Assembly (NCBI RefSeq): GCF_030817055.1
Contig: NZ_JAUSYV010000001.1
Span: forward strand, 334,001-398,000
Length of the DNA: 64,000 nucleotides
Reading direction: 5' to 3'
Origin: Bacillus sp. V2I10
GTDB taxonomy: Bacteria > Bacillota > Bacilli > Bacillales > Bacillaceae
The notes beneath the pieces were generated by a model that saw only the letters and a program-made list of their open reading frames with translations, was not told the DNA's origin and made no database searches. The position numbers were made by a program, and so were the translations under genes. Below are positions 8,874 through 17,196 of the stretch, piece after piece (within the stretch, counting starts at the first letter, position 1; the number at the start of each line of letters is the position of its first letter).

Positions 8874-8927
8874 GAATATTATTACTATTCCGAATACATC
8901 ATACGGAAAAAGGAGAGATGGAAGCAA
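8874..8927 (-). promoter_or_regulatory. Promoter of the homogentisate operon with downstream palindrome
   Basis: Minus strand TTGCTT (8922-8927), 18-bp spacer, TATGAT (8898-8903). A palindrome gaata-N7-tattc at 8874-8890 lies from about +8 to +24 and ends 19 bp before the hppD ATG, where a repressor could block transcription. The promoter fit is fair; the operator role is inference. Confidence 0.5.
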
Positions 8928-9056
8928 GAGTGCTGAGTAAAGCTATAACGCTTTTCTGCAATGATGTAACCTTAGATCTTATGTTGCTGCATCCGCATAA
9001 AACTCTTGCTGCTATGAGAGGATAATTGGAAACTTTTCTTTTTTGTTAAAACCTTA

Positions 9057-9085
9057 CTCTTTTCATATTGCCACTGTGATACAAT
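9057..9085 (+). promoter_or_regulatory. Candidate extended -10 promoter of dgk-dck
   Basis: TGATACAAT (extended -10, TG at 9077-9078) about 45 bp before the dgk start; no good -35 is seen. Confidence 0.45.
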
Positions 9086-9131
9086 AAAATTTGTCTGTTT
9101 TGATAGATTTTTTTGCGTAGGAGGACCCGTG

Positions 9132-9773
9132 ATGAATGGTGTACCGTTTATTACCGTGGAAGGACCGATTGGTGTTGGGAAAACTTCGCTTGCAAGAGCG
9201 ATAGCAGAACACTATCAATTTCATTTGCTTAAAGAGATCGTTGATGAGAATCCTTTTCTCGGCAAATTTTATGAAAACATTGAAGAGTGGAGTTTCCAAA
9301 CAGAGATGTTCTTCCTGTGTAATCGATATAAACAGCTTGAAGATATTGCTCAGTTATTTCTAAAAAAGAGTCAGCCTGTTGTGGCAGATTATCATATTTA
9401 TAAAAATCTTATTTTCGCAAAGCGCACTCTTAAAAAAGAACAATACGATAAATACCTTGATATTTATTCGATTTTAACAAGCGACATGCCAAAGCCAAAC
9501 TTGATCATTTACTTGAATGCAAGTCTTGATACCTTGCTTAACCGCATTGATATACGCGGGAGAGAGATCGAAAAAAATATCGATCCCGGCTATTTAAAGC
9601 AGTTATCGGAGGACTACGAAGTGGCCATGTCTCAGTGGGAAAAAGAGCACCCATCCATCCCTGTTCTAAGATTCAGCGGAGATGAGCTTGATTTTGTACA
9701 AAACGAAAAAGATTTAACCTATATATTTAAACGCCTGGATGAATCTTTACATGAAGGAGTTACTAGTAAATGA
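9132..9773 (+). CDS. dgk: Deoxyguanosine kinase
   Basis: Deoxynucleoside salvage kinase. P-loop GPIGVGKTS near residue 12, the DRS-like lid region ADYHIYKNLIF in the middle, and a C-terminal Arg lid motif RGREIEK. 213 residues. ATG at 9132 is 7 nt after AGGAGG; the preceding in-frame GTG at 9129 is too close. It overlaps dck by 4 bp (ATGA), so the two are translationally coupled, as in B. subtilis where they give the dGuo and dAdo/dCyd kinases. Confidence 0.93.
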   Translation: MNGVPFITVEGPIGVGKTSLARAIAEHYQFHLLKEIVDENPFLGKFYENIEEWSFQTEMFFLCNRYKQLEDIAQLFLKKSQPVVADYHIYKNLIFAKRTLKKEQYDKYLDIYSILTSDMPKPNLIIYLNASLDTLLNRIDIRGREIEKNIDPGYLKQLSEDYEVAMSQWEKEHPSIPVLRFSGDELDFVQNEKDLTYIFKRLDESLHEGVTSK

Positions 9774-10438
9774 ATTTGAGAGAGAAATACAGCATTCCTC
9801 ACAACGCCGTCATTACCATAGCTGGAACTGTCGGTGTCGGAAAATCGACAATGACAAATGCACTTGCAAATGCATTGAATTTCCGCACCTCATTTGAAAA
9901 AGTAGACACAAACCCCTATCTTGATAAATTTTACGCAGATTTTGAAAGATGGAGCTTTCATCTGCAAATCTACTTCCTTGCTGAAAGATTTAAAGAGCAA
10001 AAGCGGATTTTTGAATACGGCGGAGGTTTTATTCAGGATCGGTCAATCTATGAAGATACTGGGATTTTTGCCAAAATGCATTATGAAAAAGGCACGATGA
10101 CAGAAGTGGATTATGAAACATACACGAATTTATTCGATGCGATGGTCATGACACCTTACTTCCCTCATCCTGACCTTTTGATTTACTTAGAAGGCAGCCT
10201 TGAGGATATTTTATCCCGTATCAAAGAACGCGGACGTCCGATGGAGCAGCAGACACCAATTGCTTATTGGGAAGAAATGCACCGCCGCTATGAGGATTGG
10301 ATTAATAACTTTAATGCATGTCCTGTCTTGCGCCTCAACATTAACGATTATGACATTATGGCAAACGAAGGTTCAATTGAACCAATAGTTGAGCGTGTCG
10401 CCCATTTTATAGAGCAGACAAGATTACTTAAGAAATAA
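9770..10438 (+). CDS. dck: Deoxyadenosine/deoxycytidine kinase
   Basis: Second salvage kinase of the pair, 222 residues. P-loop AGTVGVGKST near residue 17; the family DRS motif is intact in IQDRSIYEDTGIF; the lid Arg region is KERGRPMEQ. Phosphorylates deoxyadenosine and deoxycytidine in the known family. Starts inside the dgk stop codon and ends at a strong terminator. Confidence 0.93.
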   Translation: MNLREKYSIPHNAVITIAGTVGVGKSTMTNALANALNFRTSFEKVDTNPYLDKFYADFERWSFHLQIYFLAERFKEQKRIFEYGGGFIQDRSIYEDTGIFAKMHYEKGTMTEVDYETYTNLFDAMVMTPYFPHPDLLIYLEGSLEDILSRIKERGRPMEQQTPIAYWEEMHRRYEDWINNFNACPVLRLNINDYDIMANEGSIEPIVERVAHFIEQTRLLKK

Positions 10439-10463
10439 CCGGTCTAATCGGTTATTTTTTTTT
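10434..10463 (+). terminator. Terminator of dgk-dck
   Basis: AATAACCGG / TCGGTTATT hairpin followed by nine T. Confidence 0.85.
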
Positions 10464-10485
10464 GTATCCAGCAAAAAAAGATATA

Positions 10486-10519
10486 CAAAAAACCTGCAGC
10501 AGAATCTGCCGCAGGTTTT
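10486..10519 (-). terminator. Terminator of tRNA-Ser
   Basis: Minus strand AACCTGCGGCAG / CTGCTGCAGGTT hairpin followed by a T-run, about 50 bases past the tRNA. Confidence 0.8.
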
Positions 10520-10567
10520 ATCAATCTCCAATCTTTATGCGCTAAAAATTGGATTTTATATGTAAAA

Positions 10568-10660
10568 TGGAGGAGGTAGAGGGATTCGAACCCCCGCGGG
10601 GTTTGACCCCCCTGTCGGTTTTCAAGACCGATCCCTTCAGCCAGACTTGGGTATACCTCC
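10568..10660 (-). tRNA. trnS-Ser: tRNA-Ser(UGA)
   Basis: Long class II tRNA with variable arm. Anticodon loop CTTGAAA gives UGA (reads UCA/UCG). Acceptor stem GGAGGTA pairs with TACCTCC; CCA is encoded. The discriminator base is U, whereas tRNA-Ser usually has G. It lies between dck and serS, as in B. subtilis. Confidence 0.95.
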
Positions 10661-10675
10661 GTACTGACAAGAATT

Positions 10676-10705
10676 AATATAGCATATCTAAAATATACTT
10701 GTCAA
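10676..10705 (-). promoter_or_regulatory. Promoter of tRNA-Ser
   Basis: Minus strand TTGACA, 18-bp spacer, TATATT, 15 bases before the mature 5' end. Confidence 0.8.
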
Positions 10706-10781
10706 CGATTCTAAAAAACTTTTTCAAAAAAATTTAAGGAGGGGACAAAACGGATTTTGGCCCCTTCTTAAAAGGTTATTA

Positions 10782-12059
10782 TTATCGTGAAATGACTTCT
10801 CTATTCCCCATATATGGACGCAAGACTTCAGGAATAACGACTGTTCCATCTTCCTGCTGATAATTCTCAAGGATCGCGGCAACAGTTCTGCCAATCGCAA
10901 GACCAGATCCGTTCAATGTATGAACAAATTCTGGTTTTCCTTTAGGTTCACGTCTGAAACGGATTCCTGCGCGGCGCGCCTGGAAAGCCTCAAAGTTACT
11001 GCAAGATGAAATTTCGCGGTACGTTTCCTGGCTCGGTATCCATACTTCAATGTCGTATTTCTTTGCTGCAGTGAATCCAAGGTCAGCTGTGCACATTCTT
11101 AGCACACGATAAGGAAGACCCAGCAGCTGAAGAACTTTCTCTGCATGTCCTGTCAGTTTTTCAAGCTCATCATAAGAATCTTCCGGCTTAACAAATTTCA
11201 CAAGCTCTACTTTATTAAATTGATGCTGGCGGATTAATCCTCTAGTATCTCTTCCTGCAGAACCAGCCTCAGAACGGAAGCAAGAGCTGTATGCTGCATA
11301 GTTGACCGGAAGCTGATCAATAGAGAGGATCTCTTCACGGTGCATGTTGGTTACAGGCACTTCAGCTGTAGGAATTAAAAAGTAATCTTCACCCGCAATT
11401 TTAAATGCATCTTCTTCGAATTTAGGCAGCTGGCCTGTTCCCGTCATGCTGTCACGATTTACGATATATGGAGGAAGCACTTCTGTATAGCCGTGCTCAT
11501 CAATATGCAAATCAAGCATAAAACTGATAAGTGCACGCTCGAGACGGGCACCTAAGCCGCGGTAGAAAACAAATCGGCTGCCGGTTACTTTTCCAGCACG
11601 TTCAAAATCCAAAATCCCAAGGTGATCGGCAACATCCCAGTGCGGCTTTGGTTCAAATGCAAATACAGGAGTTTCTCCCCATTCGCGGTGAAGAAGATTA
11701 TCGTCTTCCGTCTCGCCTACAGGCACACTTTCATGAGGGATATTTGGAATAGACAGCATTAACGTTTCAAGCTGTGACTCAACCTCGCGAAGCTCATCGT
11801 CCATTTCTTTCACGCGGTCGCCAACTTCACGCATTTCTTTAATTAGATGATCTGCATCCTGTTTTTCACGTTTTAAAACAGCAATTTGACCTGAAACTTC
11901 ATTTCGCTTGCTTTTAAATACTTCTACTTTAGAAATCAGTTCACGGCGTTTTTGATCCAGTTCCTCAAACTTGCTGAAGTCGCCTAAATCTTCTCCGCGA
12001 TGAGACAGTTTTTCTTTTACTTCTTCAAAGTTAGCGCGCAAATATTTAATATCCAGCAT
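10782..12059 (-). CDS. serS: Seryl-tRNA synthetase
   Basis: Charges tRNA-Ser. 425 residues, the B. subtilis length, starting MLDIKYLRANFEEVKEKL. The N-terminal coiled-coil arm (about 30-105) is rich in Lys/Glu heptads; class II motifs 2 (FRSEAG) and 3 (GSGLAIGRT) are present. The frame is open far upstream into the T-box leader, but ATG 12059 with AAGGAG is the true start. Controlled by the T-box leader directly upstream. Confidence 0.97.
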   Translation of the reverse strand: MLDIKYLRANFEEVKEKLSHRGEDLGDFSKFEELDQKRRELISKVEVFKSKRNEVSGQIAVLKREKQDADHLIKEMREVGDRVKEMDDELREVESQLETLMLSIPNIPHESVPVGETEDDNLLHREWGETPVFAFEPKPHWDVADHLGILDFERAGKVTGSRFVFYRGLGARLERALISFMLDLHIDEHGYTEVLPPYIVNRDSMTGTGQLPKFEEDAFKIAGEDYFLIPTAEVPVTNMHREEILSIDQLPVNYAAYSSCFRSEAGSAGRDTRGLIRQHQFNKVELVKFVKPEDSYDELEKLTGHAEKVLQLLGLPYRVLRMCTADLGFTAAKKYDIEVWIPSQETYREISSCSNFEAFQARRAGIRFRREPKGKPEFVHTLNGSGLAIGRTVAAILENYQQEDGTVVIPEVLRPYMGNREVISR

Positions 12060-12089
12060 GACAAAACTCCTTTTTATGTTTTTTTGCAA

Positions 12090-12347
12090 ATAAAAAAACT
12101 CCCGTCCCCTGGTAAAGGGACGGAAGTTATATCCGCGTTGCCACCCTAATTGAAGGCAAATAAAACGCCTTCCTCTTAAGCAGGATAACGGCCTGTACCG
12201 GACATGTATACTCTCCGAGGATTTCAACATCTCATTCAAGGATGGATTCACAAGGCTCTAACACCGATTTTCACCAGCCACCGGCTCTCTAAGAAAGATA
12301 CACTTGCTACTATTTCCTGTCATCATGTTTCTCATGTTCAATTAAGT
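12090..12347 (-). promoter_or_regulatory. T-box riboswitch of serS
   Basis: The conserved antiterminator T-box AGGGTGGCAACGCGG lies at 12133-12147. The terminator hairpin (CCGTCCC / GGGGACGG) with a T-run follows at 12093-12128. Stem I carries GAA-UCC-A, so the specifier codon is UCC (Ser) at 12244-12246. Uncharged tRNA-Ser would stabilise the antiterminator and switch serS on. The 5' end is estimated from the promoter. Confidence 0.95.
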
Positions 12348-12354
12348 AATTCAT

Positions 12355-12383
12355 AATTTACTACAAGTTTGGGATGGTTGCAA
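12355..12383 (-). promoter_or_regulatory. Promoter of the serS T-box transcript
   Basis: Minus strand TTGCAA, 17-bp spacer, TAAATT, immediately after the pdxT stop. Confidence 0.65.
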
Positions 12384-12388
12384 GGGTT

Positions 12389-12979
12389 TTATACACTTAA
12401 CTTTGCTTTTGCGTTTTCCGCCATACGTACAAACAGCCCAGTCATCCGGTGATCATCCGTTAATTCAGGATGAAATGAGCAGCCCAGGAACTGTCCTTGA
12501 CGTGCTGCAACAATTCTCCCGTTATGCTTAGACAGAATCTCCACATCTTCTCCAACTTCCACAATATGAGGAGCCCTGATAAACACACCAACGAAATCTT
12601 CAGCAACATCCGTAATGTTCAATTCTGCTTCAAAGCTTTCGCGCTGACGCCCAAATGAATTTCTCTCTACCGTAATATCCATTAAGCCAAGATGTCCTTC
12701 ACTGTATCCCACAATGTTCTTAGCAAGAAGAATTAATCCGGCACAGGTTCCAAACATTGGCTTTCCCTGTTCAGCGAAAGCCTTCAGCGGATTCATGAAG
12801 TCATATTTATCAATCAGGCGGCGCATTGTCGTGCTTTCTCCGCCTGGCATAATAAGTCCGTCCAGTTCATCCAGCTGCTCAGGACGTTTCACAACGACTC
12901 CTTCTGCACCGCTTGCCTCTATTGATCGAATGTGCTCTCTTACAGCACCTTGAAGGCCTAATACACCTATTTTAAGCAT
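12389..12979 (-). CDS. pdxT: Pyridoxal 5'-phosphate synthase glutaminase subunit PdxT
   Basis: Class I glutaminase that feeds ammonia to PdxS for vitamin B6 synthesis. 196 residues; nucleophile Cys in GTCAGLILLAK near residue 79 and the His-Glu pair in SFHPELTDD near residue 171. Oxyanion-hole loop PGGESTT is present. Begins 20 bp after pdxS and must form the PdxS12-PdxT12 complex. Confidence 0.96.
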   Translation of the reverse strand: MLKIGVLGLQGAVREHIRSIEASGAEGVVVKRPEQLDELDGLIMPGGESTTMRRLIDKYDFMNPLKAFAEQGKPMFGTCAGLILLAKNIVGYSEGHLGLMDITVERNSFGRQRESFEAELNITDVAEDFVGVFIRAPHIVEVGEDVEILSKHNGRIVAARQGQFLGCSFHPELTDDHRMTGLFVRMAENAKAKLSV

Positions 12980-12999
12980 TGTATTCTACTCCTTTATGA

Positions 13000-13884
13000 T
13001 TACCAGCCGCGCTCTTGCATTCTGTTCTCAGGAAGCAATGTTGAGATCTCAATGCCTTTCATTGCTGTTCCAAGTCCCTTTGAAAGACTTGCAATCAGCT
13101 CATAGTCCTGATAGTGAGTTGTTGCTTCAACAATTGCACGAGCAAATTTTGCCGGGTTTTCAGACTTGAAGATACCTGAACCTACGAATACACCGTCTGC
13201 GCCTAATTGCATCATTAGCGCAGCATCTGCCGGAGTTGCTACTCCGCCTGCTGCGAAGTTTACAACCGGAAGGCGGCCCTCATGCTTGATTTGAAGAAGA
13301 AGCTCATAAGGCGCGCCTAACAGCTTCGCTTCTGTCATCAGTTCATCCGTGCTCATTCCAATGATTCTGCGCACTTGTCCATTTACTTTACGCATGTGGC
13401 GGACAGCCTCAACGATATTTCCTGTTCCAGGCTCGCCTTTTGTGCGGAGCATAGAAGCGCCCTCTGCAATACGTCTAGTAGCTTCGCCTAAATCACGGCA
13501 TCCGCAAACAAATGGAACTGTATAATCACGCTTATTTAAGTGGTACTCCTCATCAGCAGGAGTCAGCACTTCACTCTCATCAATGTAATCGACACCCATC
13601 GCTTCTAAAATGCGAGCTTCAACAATGTGGCCAATACGTGCTTTTGCCATAACTGGAACCGTTACAGCCTTCATCACTTCTTCAACAATTGTAGGATCTG
13701 CCATACGGGCAACTCCGCCTGCTGCACGAATATCAGCAGGAACGCGCTCAAGCGCCATAACAGCAACTGCTCCAGCTTCCTCAGCGATCTTTGCTTGCTC
13801 TGCATTGACTACGTCCATAATGACGCCGCCTTTTTGCATTTCTGCCATTCCGCGTTTTACACGATCTGTACCTGTGTTATTCAT
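13000..13884 (-). CDS. pdxS: Pyridoxal 5'-phosphate synthase subunit PdxS
   Basis: Makes PLP from ribose 5-phosphate, glyceraldehyde 3-phosphate and ammonia. 294-residue TIM barrel, with the Schiff-base Lys in VPVMAKARIGH near residue 81 and phosphate-binding loops near NFAAGGVATP and DGVFVGSGIF. ATG follows GGGGGAT. First gene of pdxST. Confidence 0.97.
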   Translation of the reverse strand: MNNTGTDRVKRGMAEMQKGGVIMDVVNAEQAKIAEEAGAVAVMALERVPADIRAAGGVARMADPTIVEEVMKAVTVPVMAKARIGHIVEARILEAMGVDYIDESEVLTPADEEYHLNKRDYTVPFVCGCRDLGEATRRIAEGASMLRTKGEPGTGNIVEAVRHMRKVNGQVRRIIGMSTDELMTEAKLLGAPYELLLQIKHEGRLPVVNFAAGGVATPADAALMMQLGADGVFVGSGIFKSENPAKFARAIVEATTHYQDYELIASLSKGLGTAMKGIEISTLLPENRMQERGW

Positions 13885-13901
13885 TCTATATCCCCCTTAT
13901 A

Positions 13902-13928
13902 ATATGTAAAATTTCATTTTGCACATAT
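13902..13928. promoter_or_regulatory. Inverted repeat upstream of pdxS
   Basis: atatgtaaaat and attttgcacatat face each other across a 3-base centre, 18-44 bp before the pdxS start. It could be an operator or promoter element; no regulator is encoded nearby. Confidence 0.3.
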
Positions 13929-14044
13929 AACTTATTCTATCCTAAGTTATAAAAAAATCCTATCAAAATTAAAGAGATAATTAAAACAATTCAATCAAAG
14001 AAAAGCAGATCCATCTATCCAATTCCTAATATATCCATTTATAT

Positions 14045-14079
14045 AAAAAGACTTACTCATCTCGAGTAAGTCTTTTTTC
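14045..14079 (-). terminator. Terminator of dacA
   Basis: AAAGACTTACTC / GAGTAAGTCTTT hairpin with T-runs on both strands, ending 3 bp from the dacA stop. Confidence 0.85.
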
Positions 14080-14081
14080 AA

Positions 14082-15446
14082 TTAAAACCAGCCAGTGACA
14101 GTGTCAGTCACTGTTCCCCAAAGACTTCCGAAGAATCCGCCGATACCTCTCATGGATAATACAAACCAATTGGCTTTTTCAACACCGCTTTTTGTTACGA
14201 TATCAACATTGGCGTCGCTTTTTTCTTCTAAGAAGCCAAGATCTTGGCCTTTACCTGTGTACTTAACTGTCATATAGCCGATTTTCTCGCCTTTTTTGAC
14301 AGGGGCCTGTACTACATTGTCAGCATTAACCTTCTTTTGGTCAAAAACGTAGCTTGGCTTATATGATTCTTTTTCACCATTTTTAACAACAAGATTAAGC
14401 GGTTCTTTTGTTGCTACTGCTACTTCTTTTTCTTTCCCTTTCACAACAGAGAGGTCAGATTTGTTTTTGATTTGATAGTTTTCAGGATAGACTTCTTCCA
14501 TCTTGAAATTGTTATATGCATAATCAATCATTTTTTTCGTTTCTTTAAAACGAGGAGTGTGCAGGCTGCCGTCATCACTTGCTGCGTTTAATACTACTGT
14601 TATGACTCTCATGCCATTTCGTTCAGCAGTTGCTGTAAAAGAGGAACCTGCTGATTTAGTTGAACCTGTTTTTAAACCATCTACACCTTCTGTTTCAAAT
14701 AATAGGCCTTCAAGCATCCAGTTCCAGTTATCCATCTTGATTGCATCTTCTGTGCCTTCTCTGAATACTTTTCTCGGAGTACTTGCTGTTTCCAAAACTT
14801 CTGGGTAGTCGTTAATTAATTTTTGAGAAAGCAGCGCCATATCCCGCGCTGACATTTTATTTTCAGCATCTGCTGTCGTTCCATCCGGATGCATTCCTGC
14901 AAGATCTCCATTTTCTAAACCTGTGGAGTTCACAAATTCGAAGTTTTTAAGACCAATCTCTTTTGCTTTTTCATTCATTAATTGTACGAAATTAGACTCA
15001 GATCCTGAAATGATTTCAGCTAATGCAATAGCTGCTCCGTTTGCAGAATAAATGCTCATCGCTTCATAAAGCTCTTTCACATTGTATGTACCGTCTTTTC
15101 GTAATGGAACGTTGGAAAGTCCGCGGTTTTGGGAAATTTTATATACATACTCACTTGGAGTGTAAGTTTGATCCCATTTGATTTTTCCTTTGTCAACTGC
15201 TTCAAGAACCAAGTATTCTGTCATGATTTTAGCCATACTTGCAATCGGCAGCAGGTCGTCTGCATTTTTCCCGTATAAAATTTTACCTGTAGACGCTTCT
15301 ACTAAAATTGCACCTTTTGCATTAACTCCAACTGCATCATTTTCTGCCGCAGATGTCTGTGATGCCGGCAAAACAACTGTTATCGCCAGAACAGCAGCAA
15401 ACAGAATGGACAGCAAACGCTTTAACTTCATGTTGCTCAAATTCAT
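14082..15446 (-). CDS. dacA: D-alanyl-D-alanine carboxypeptidase DacA (PBP5)
   Basis: Trims the terminal D-Ala of peptidoglycan stem peptides. 454 residues with an N-terminal signal peptide ending near ASQTSA. All penicillin-binding motifs are present: SMAK (SxxK), YSAN (SxN) and KTGS. The C-terminal part has the PBP5 beta domain and an amphipathic tail ending GSLWGTVTDTVTGWF that anchors it to the membrane. The start is the ATG at 15446; GGAGG sits only 2 nt upstream, unusually tight, and the GTG at 15455 is inside that site. Ordered guaB-dacA-pdxST as in B. subtilis. Confidence 0.95.
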   Translation of the reverse strand: MNLSNMKLKRLLSILFAAVLAITVVLPASQTSAAENDAVGVNAKGAILVEASTGKILYGKNADDLLPIASMAKIMTEYLVLEAVDKGKIKWDQTYTPSEYVYKISQNRGLSNVPLRKDGTYNVKELYEAMSIYSANGAAIALAEIISGSESNFVQLMNEKAKEIGLKNFEFVNSTGLENGDLAGMHPDGTTADAENKMSARDMALLSQKLINDYPEVLETASTPRKVFREGTEDAIKMDNWNWMLEGLLFETEGVDGLKTGSTKSAGSSFTATAERNGMRVITVVLNAASDDGSLHTPRFKETKKMIDYAYNNFKMEEVYPENYQIKNKSDLSVVKGKEKEVAVATKEPLNLVVKNGEKESYKPSYVFDQKKVNADNVVQAPVKKGEKIGYMTVKYTGKGQDLGFLEEKSDANVDIVTKSGVEKANWFVLSMRGIGGFFGSLWGTVTDTVTGWF

Positions 15447-15470
15447 AACCTCCACCGTTTTTTATCTATT

Positions 15471-15500
15471 TTTATATTCAATTATTGACCTGAGTTACAA
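15471..15500 (-). promoter_or_regulatory. Candidate promoter of dacA
   Basis: Minus strand TTGTAA, 18-bp spacer, TATAAA. Confidence 0.5.
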
Positions 15501-15531
15501 ACAACAAAGTCGATTTTATCACACTATGATC

Positions 15532-15562
15532 AAAAAAAATAGACAGAGTCTGAGACTCTGTC
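15532..15562 (-). terminator. Terminator of guaB
   Basis: Perfect 9-bp stem gacagagtc / gactctgtc with 3-base loop; on the minus strand it is followed by a run of eight T. Confidence 0.9.
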
Positions 15563-15615
15563 CTAAAGATTGAACATTGTATTACATTTCAGGTAAATCG
15601 ACCTAGAAACACTTA

Positions 15616-17082
15616 TTAAAGCGAATAGTTCGGTGATTCTTTTGTAATTTGAACATCATGAGGATGACTTTCGCGAAGACCTGCACCCGTCATGCGGACA
15701 AACTGTGTATTTTCTCGCAGCTCTTCCAAGTTTGCTGTTCCGCAATATCCCATACCGGAACGGATACCGCCAACCAGCTGATAGATCGTATCTGAAAGAG
15801 GTCCTTTATAAGGAGTTCTTCCTTCAATACCTTCAGGAACAAATTTTTTGTTATCTTCCTGGAAGTAACGGTCTTTGCTTCCTTTTTCCATTGCTCCGAC
15901 AGAACCCATACCGCGGTAGACCTTAAAGCGTCTTCCCTGGTAAATTTCCGTTTCGCCGGGGCTTTCCGAAGTACCAGCCAGGAGACTGCCCAGCATAACT
16001 GCGTGTCCGCCTGATGCTAATGCTTTTACGATATCGCCTGAATATTTAATTCCGCCATCTGCGATAATAGTAATGCCAAGCTTGCGTGCTTCAGTCGCAC
16101 AATCATATACAGCTGTTATTTGAGGTACCCCTACACCTGCAACAACACGGGTTGTACAAATAGAACCAGGTCCGATGCCTACCTTTACAACATTCGCTCC
16201 AGCTTCTGCAAGCTCTCTTGTAGCGTCTGCTGTTGCAACATTTCCTGCAATAATATTCAGATCAGGATATTCATTTCTAATGGTTCTTACCATTTCGATA
16301 ACGCCTTTTGAATGGCCATGAGCTGTATCCAGCACGATTGCATCAACGTTAGCCTCAACCAGTTTTTTCACGCGAAGCATCGTGTCTGAAGTAACACCTA
16401 CTGCAGCACCGACAAGCAAACGTCCATGCTCGTCTTTTGCTGAATGCGGAAACTCGATTACTTTTTCGATATCTTTAATTGTAATTAATCCTTTTAAAAC
16501 ACCCTGGTCATCAACCAGTGGAAGCTTTTCAATTTTATGTTTTTGCAAAACGCTTTCTGCTTCTTTAAGAGTTGTTCCGACGTCTGCCGTTACTAAGTTT
16601 TCTTTTGTCATAACGTCAGAGATCTTGATCGAGAAGTCTTGAATAAATCTCATGTCACGATTCGTGATAATGCCTACAAGCTTCTGTTCATCCACATTAT
16701 TTACAACAGGAACACCGGAAATGCGGTATTTTCCCATCAAATGCTCTGCATCAAAAACTTGATGATCTGGAGTTAAAAAGAATGGATTAGTAATAACGCC
16801 TCTTTCAGAACGTTTTACCTTATCAACCTGCTCTGCTTGCTGTTCAATCGACATATTCTTATGAATAATGCCCATTCCGCCTTGTCTTGCCATTGCAATT
16901 GCAAGCTGTGCTTCAGTAACAGTATCCATACCAGCACTAATGATTGGGACATTCAGCTTTAATGTTGGTGTTAAATTCACACTTAAATTTACGTCTCTTG
17001 GAAGAACCTCCGACTTAGCCGGTACAAGCAATACATCATCAAACGTTAAGCCTTCTTTTAAAAATTTACTTTCCCACATCAT
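15616..17082 (-). CDS. guaB: Inosine-5'-monophosphate dehydrogenase
   Basis: Oxidises IMP to XMP, the committed step to GMP. 488 residues; two CBS domains are inserted at about 95-210, and the catalytic Cys lies in GPGSICTTRVV near residue 308. The flap motif with Arg-Tyr (MEKGSKDRYFQ) is present. Two ATG codons are adjacent; GAGGGGG is 5 nt from the first and 8 nt from the second (17079), which matches the B. subtilis N-terminus MWESKF. Monocistronic, with its own promoter and terminator. Confidence 0.97.
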   Translation of the reverse strand: MMWESKFLKEGLTFDDVLLVPAKSEVLPRDVNLSVNLTPTLKLNVPIISAGMDTVTEAQLAIAMARQGGMGIIHKNMSIEQQAEQVDKVKRSERGVITNPFFLTPDHQVFDAEHLMGKYRISGVPVVNNVDEQKLVGIITNRDMRFIQDFSIKISDVMTKENLVTADVGTTLKEAESVLQKHKIEKLPLVDDQGVLKGLITIKDIEKVIEFPHSAKDEHGRLLVGAAVGVTSDTMLRVKKLVEANVDAIVLDTAHGHSKGVIEMVRTIRNEYPDLNIIAGNVATADATRELAEAGANVVKVGIGPGSICTTRVVAGVGVPQITAVYDCATEARKLGITIIADGGIKYSGDIVKALASGGHAVMLGSLLAGTSESPGETEIYQGRRFKVYRGMGSVGAMEKGSKDRYFQEDNKKFVPEGIEGRTPYKGPLSDTIYQLVGGIRSGMGYCGTANLEELRENTQFVRMTGAGLRESHPHDVQITKESPNYSL

Positions 17083-17116
17083 TAAATCCCCCTCTTAACG
17101 GCAAAATATTATTAGT

Positions 17117-17145
17117 AGATTAACAACTAGCCAACCCACTGTCAA
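17117..17145 (-). promoter_or_regulatory. Promoter of guaB
   Basis: Minus strand TTGACA, 17-bp spacer, TAATCT, about 35 bp before the start codons. Confidence 0.7.
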
Positions 17146-17196
17146 GAACAGGCAAAAGAGTTTAAAAATTCCGAAAAAAGAAAGGGGAGCTGCAGG

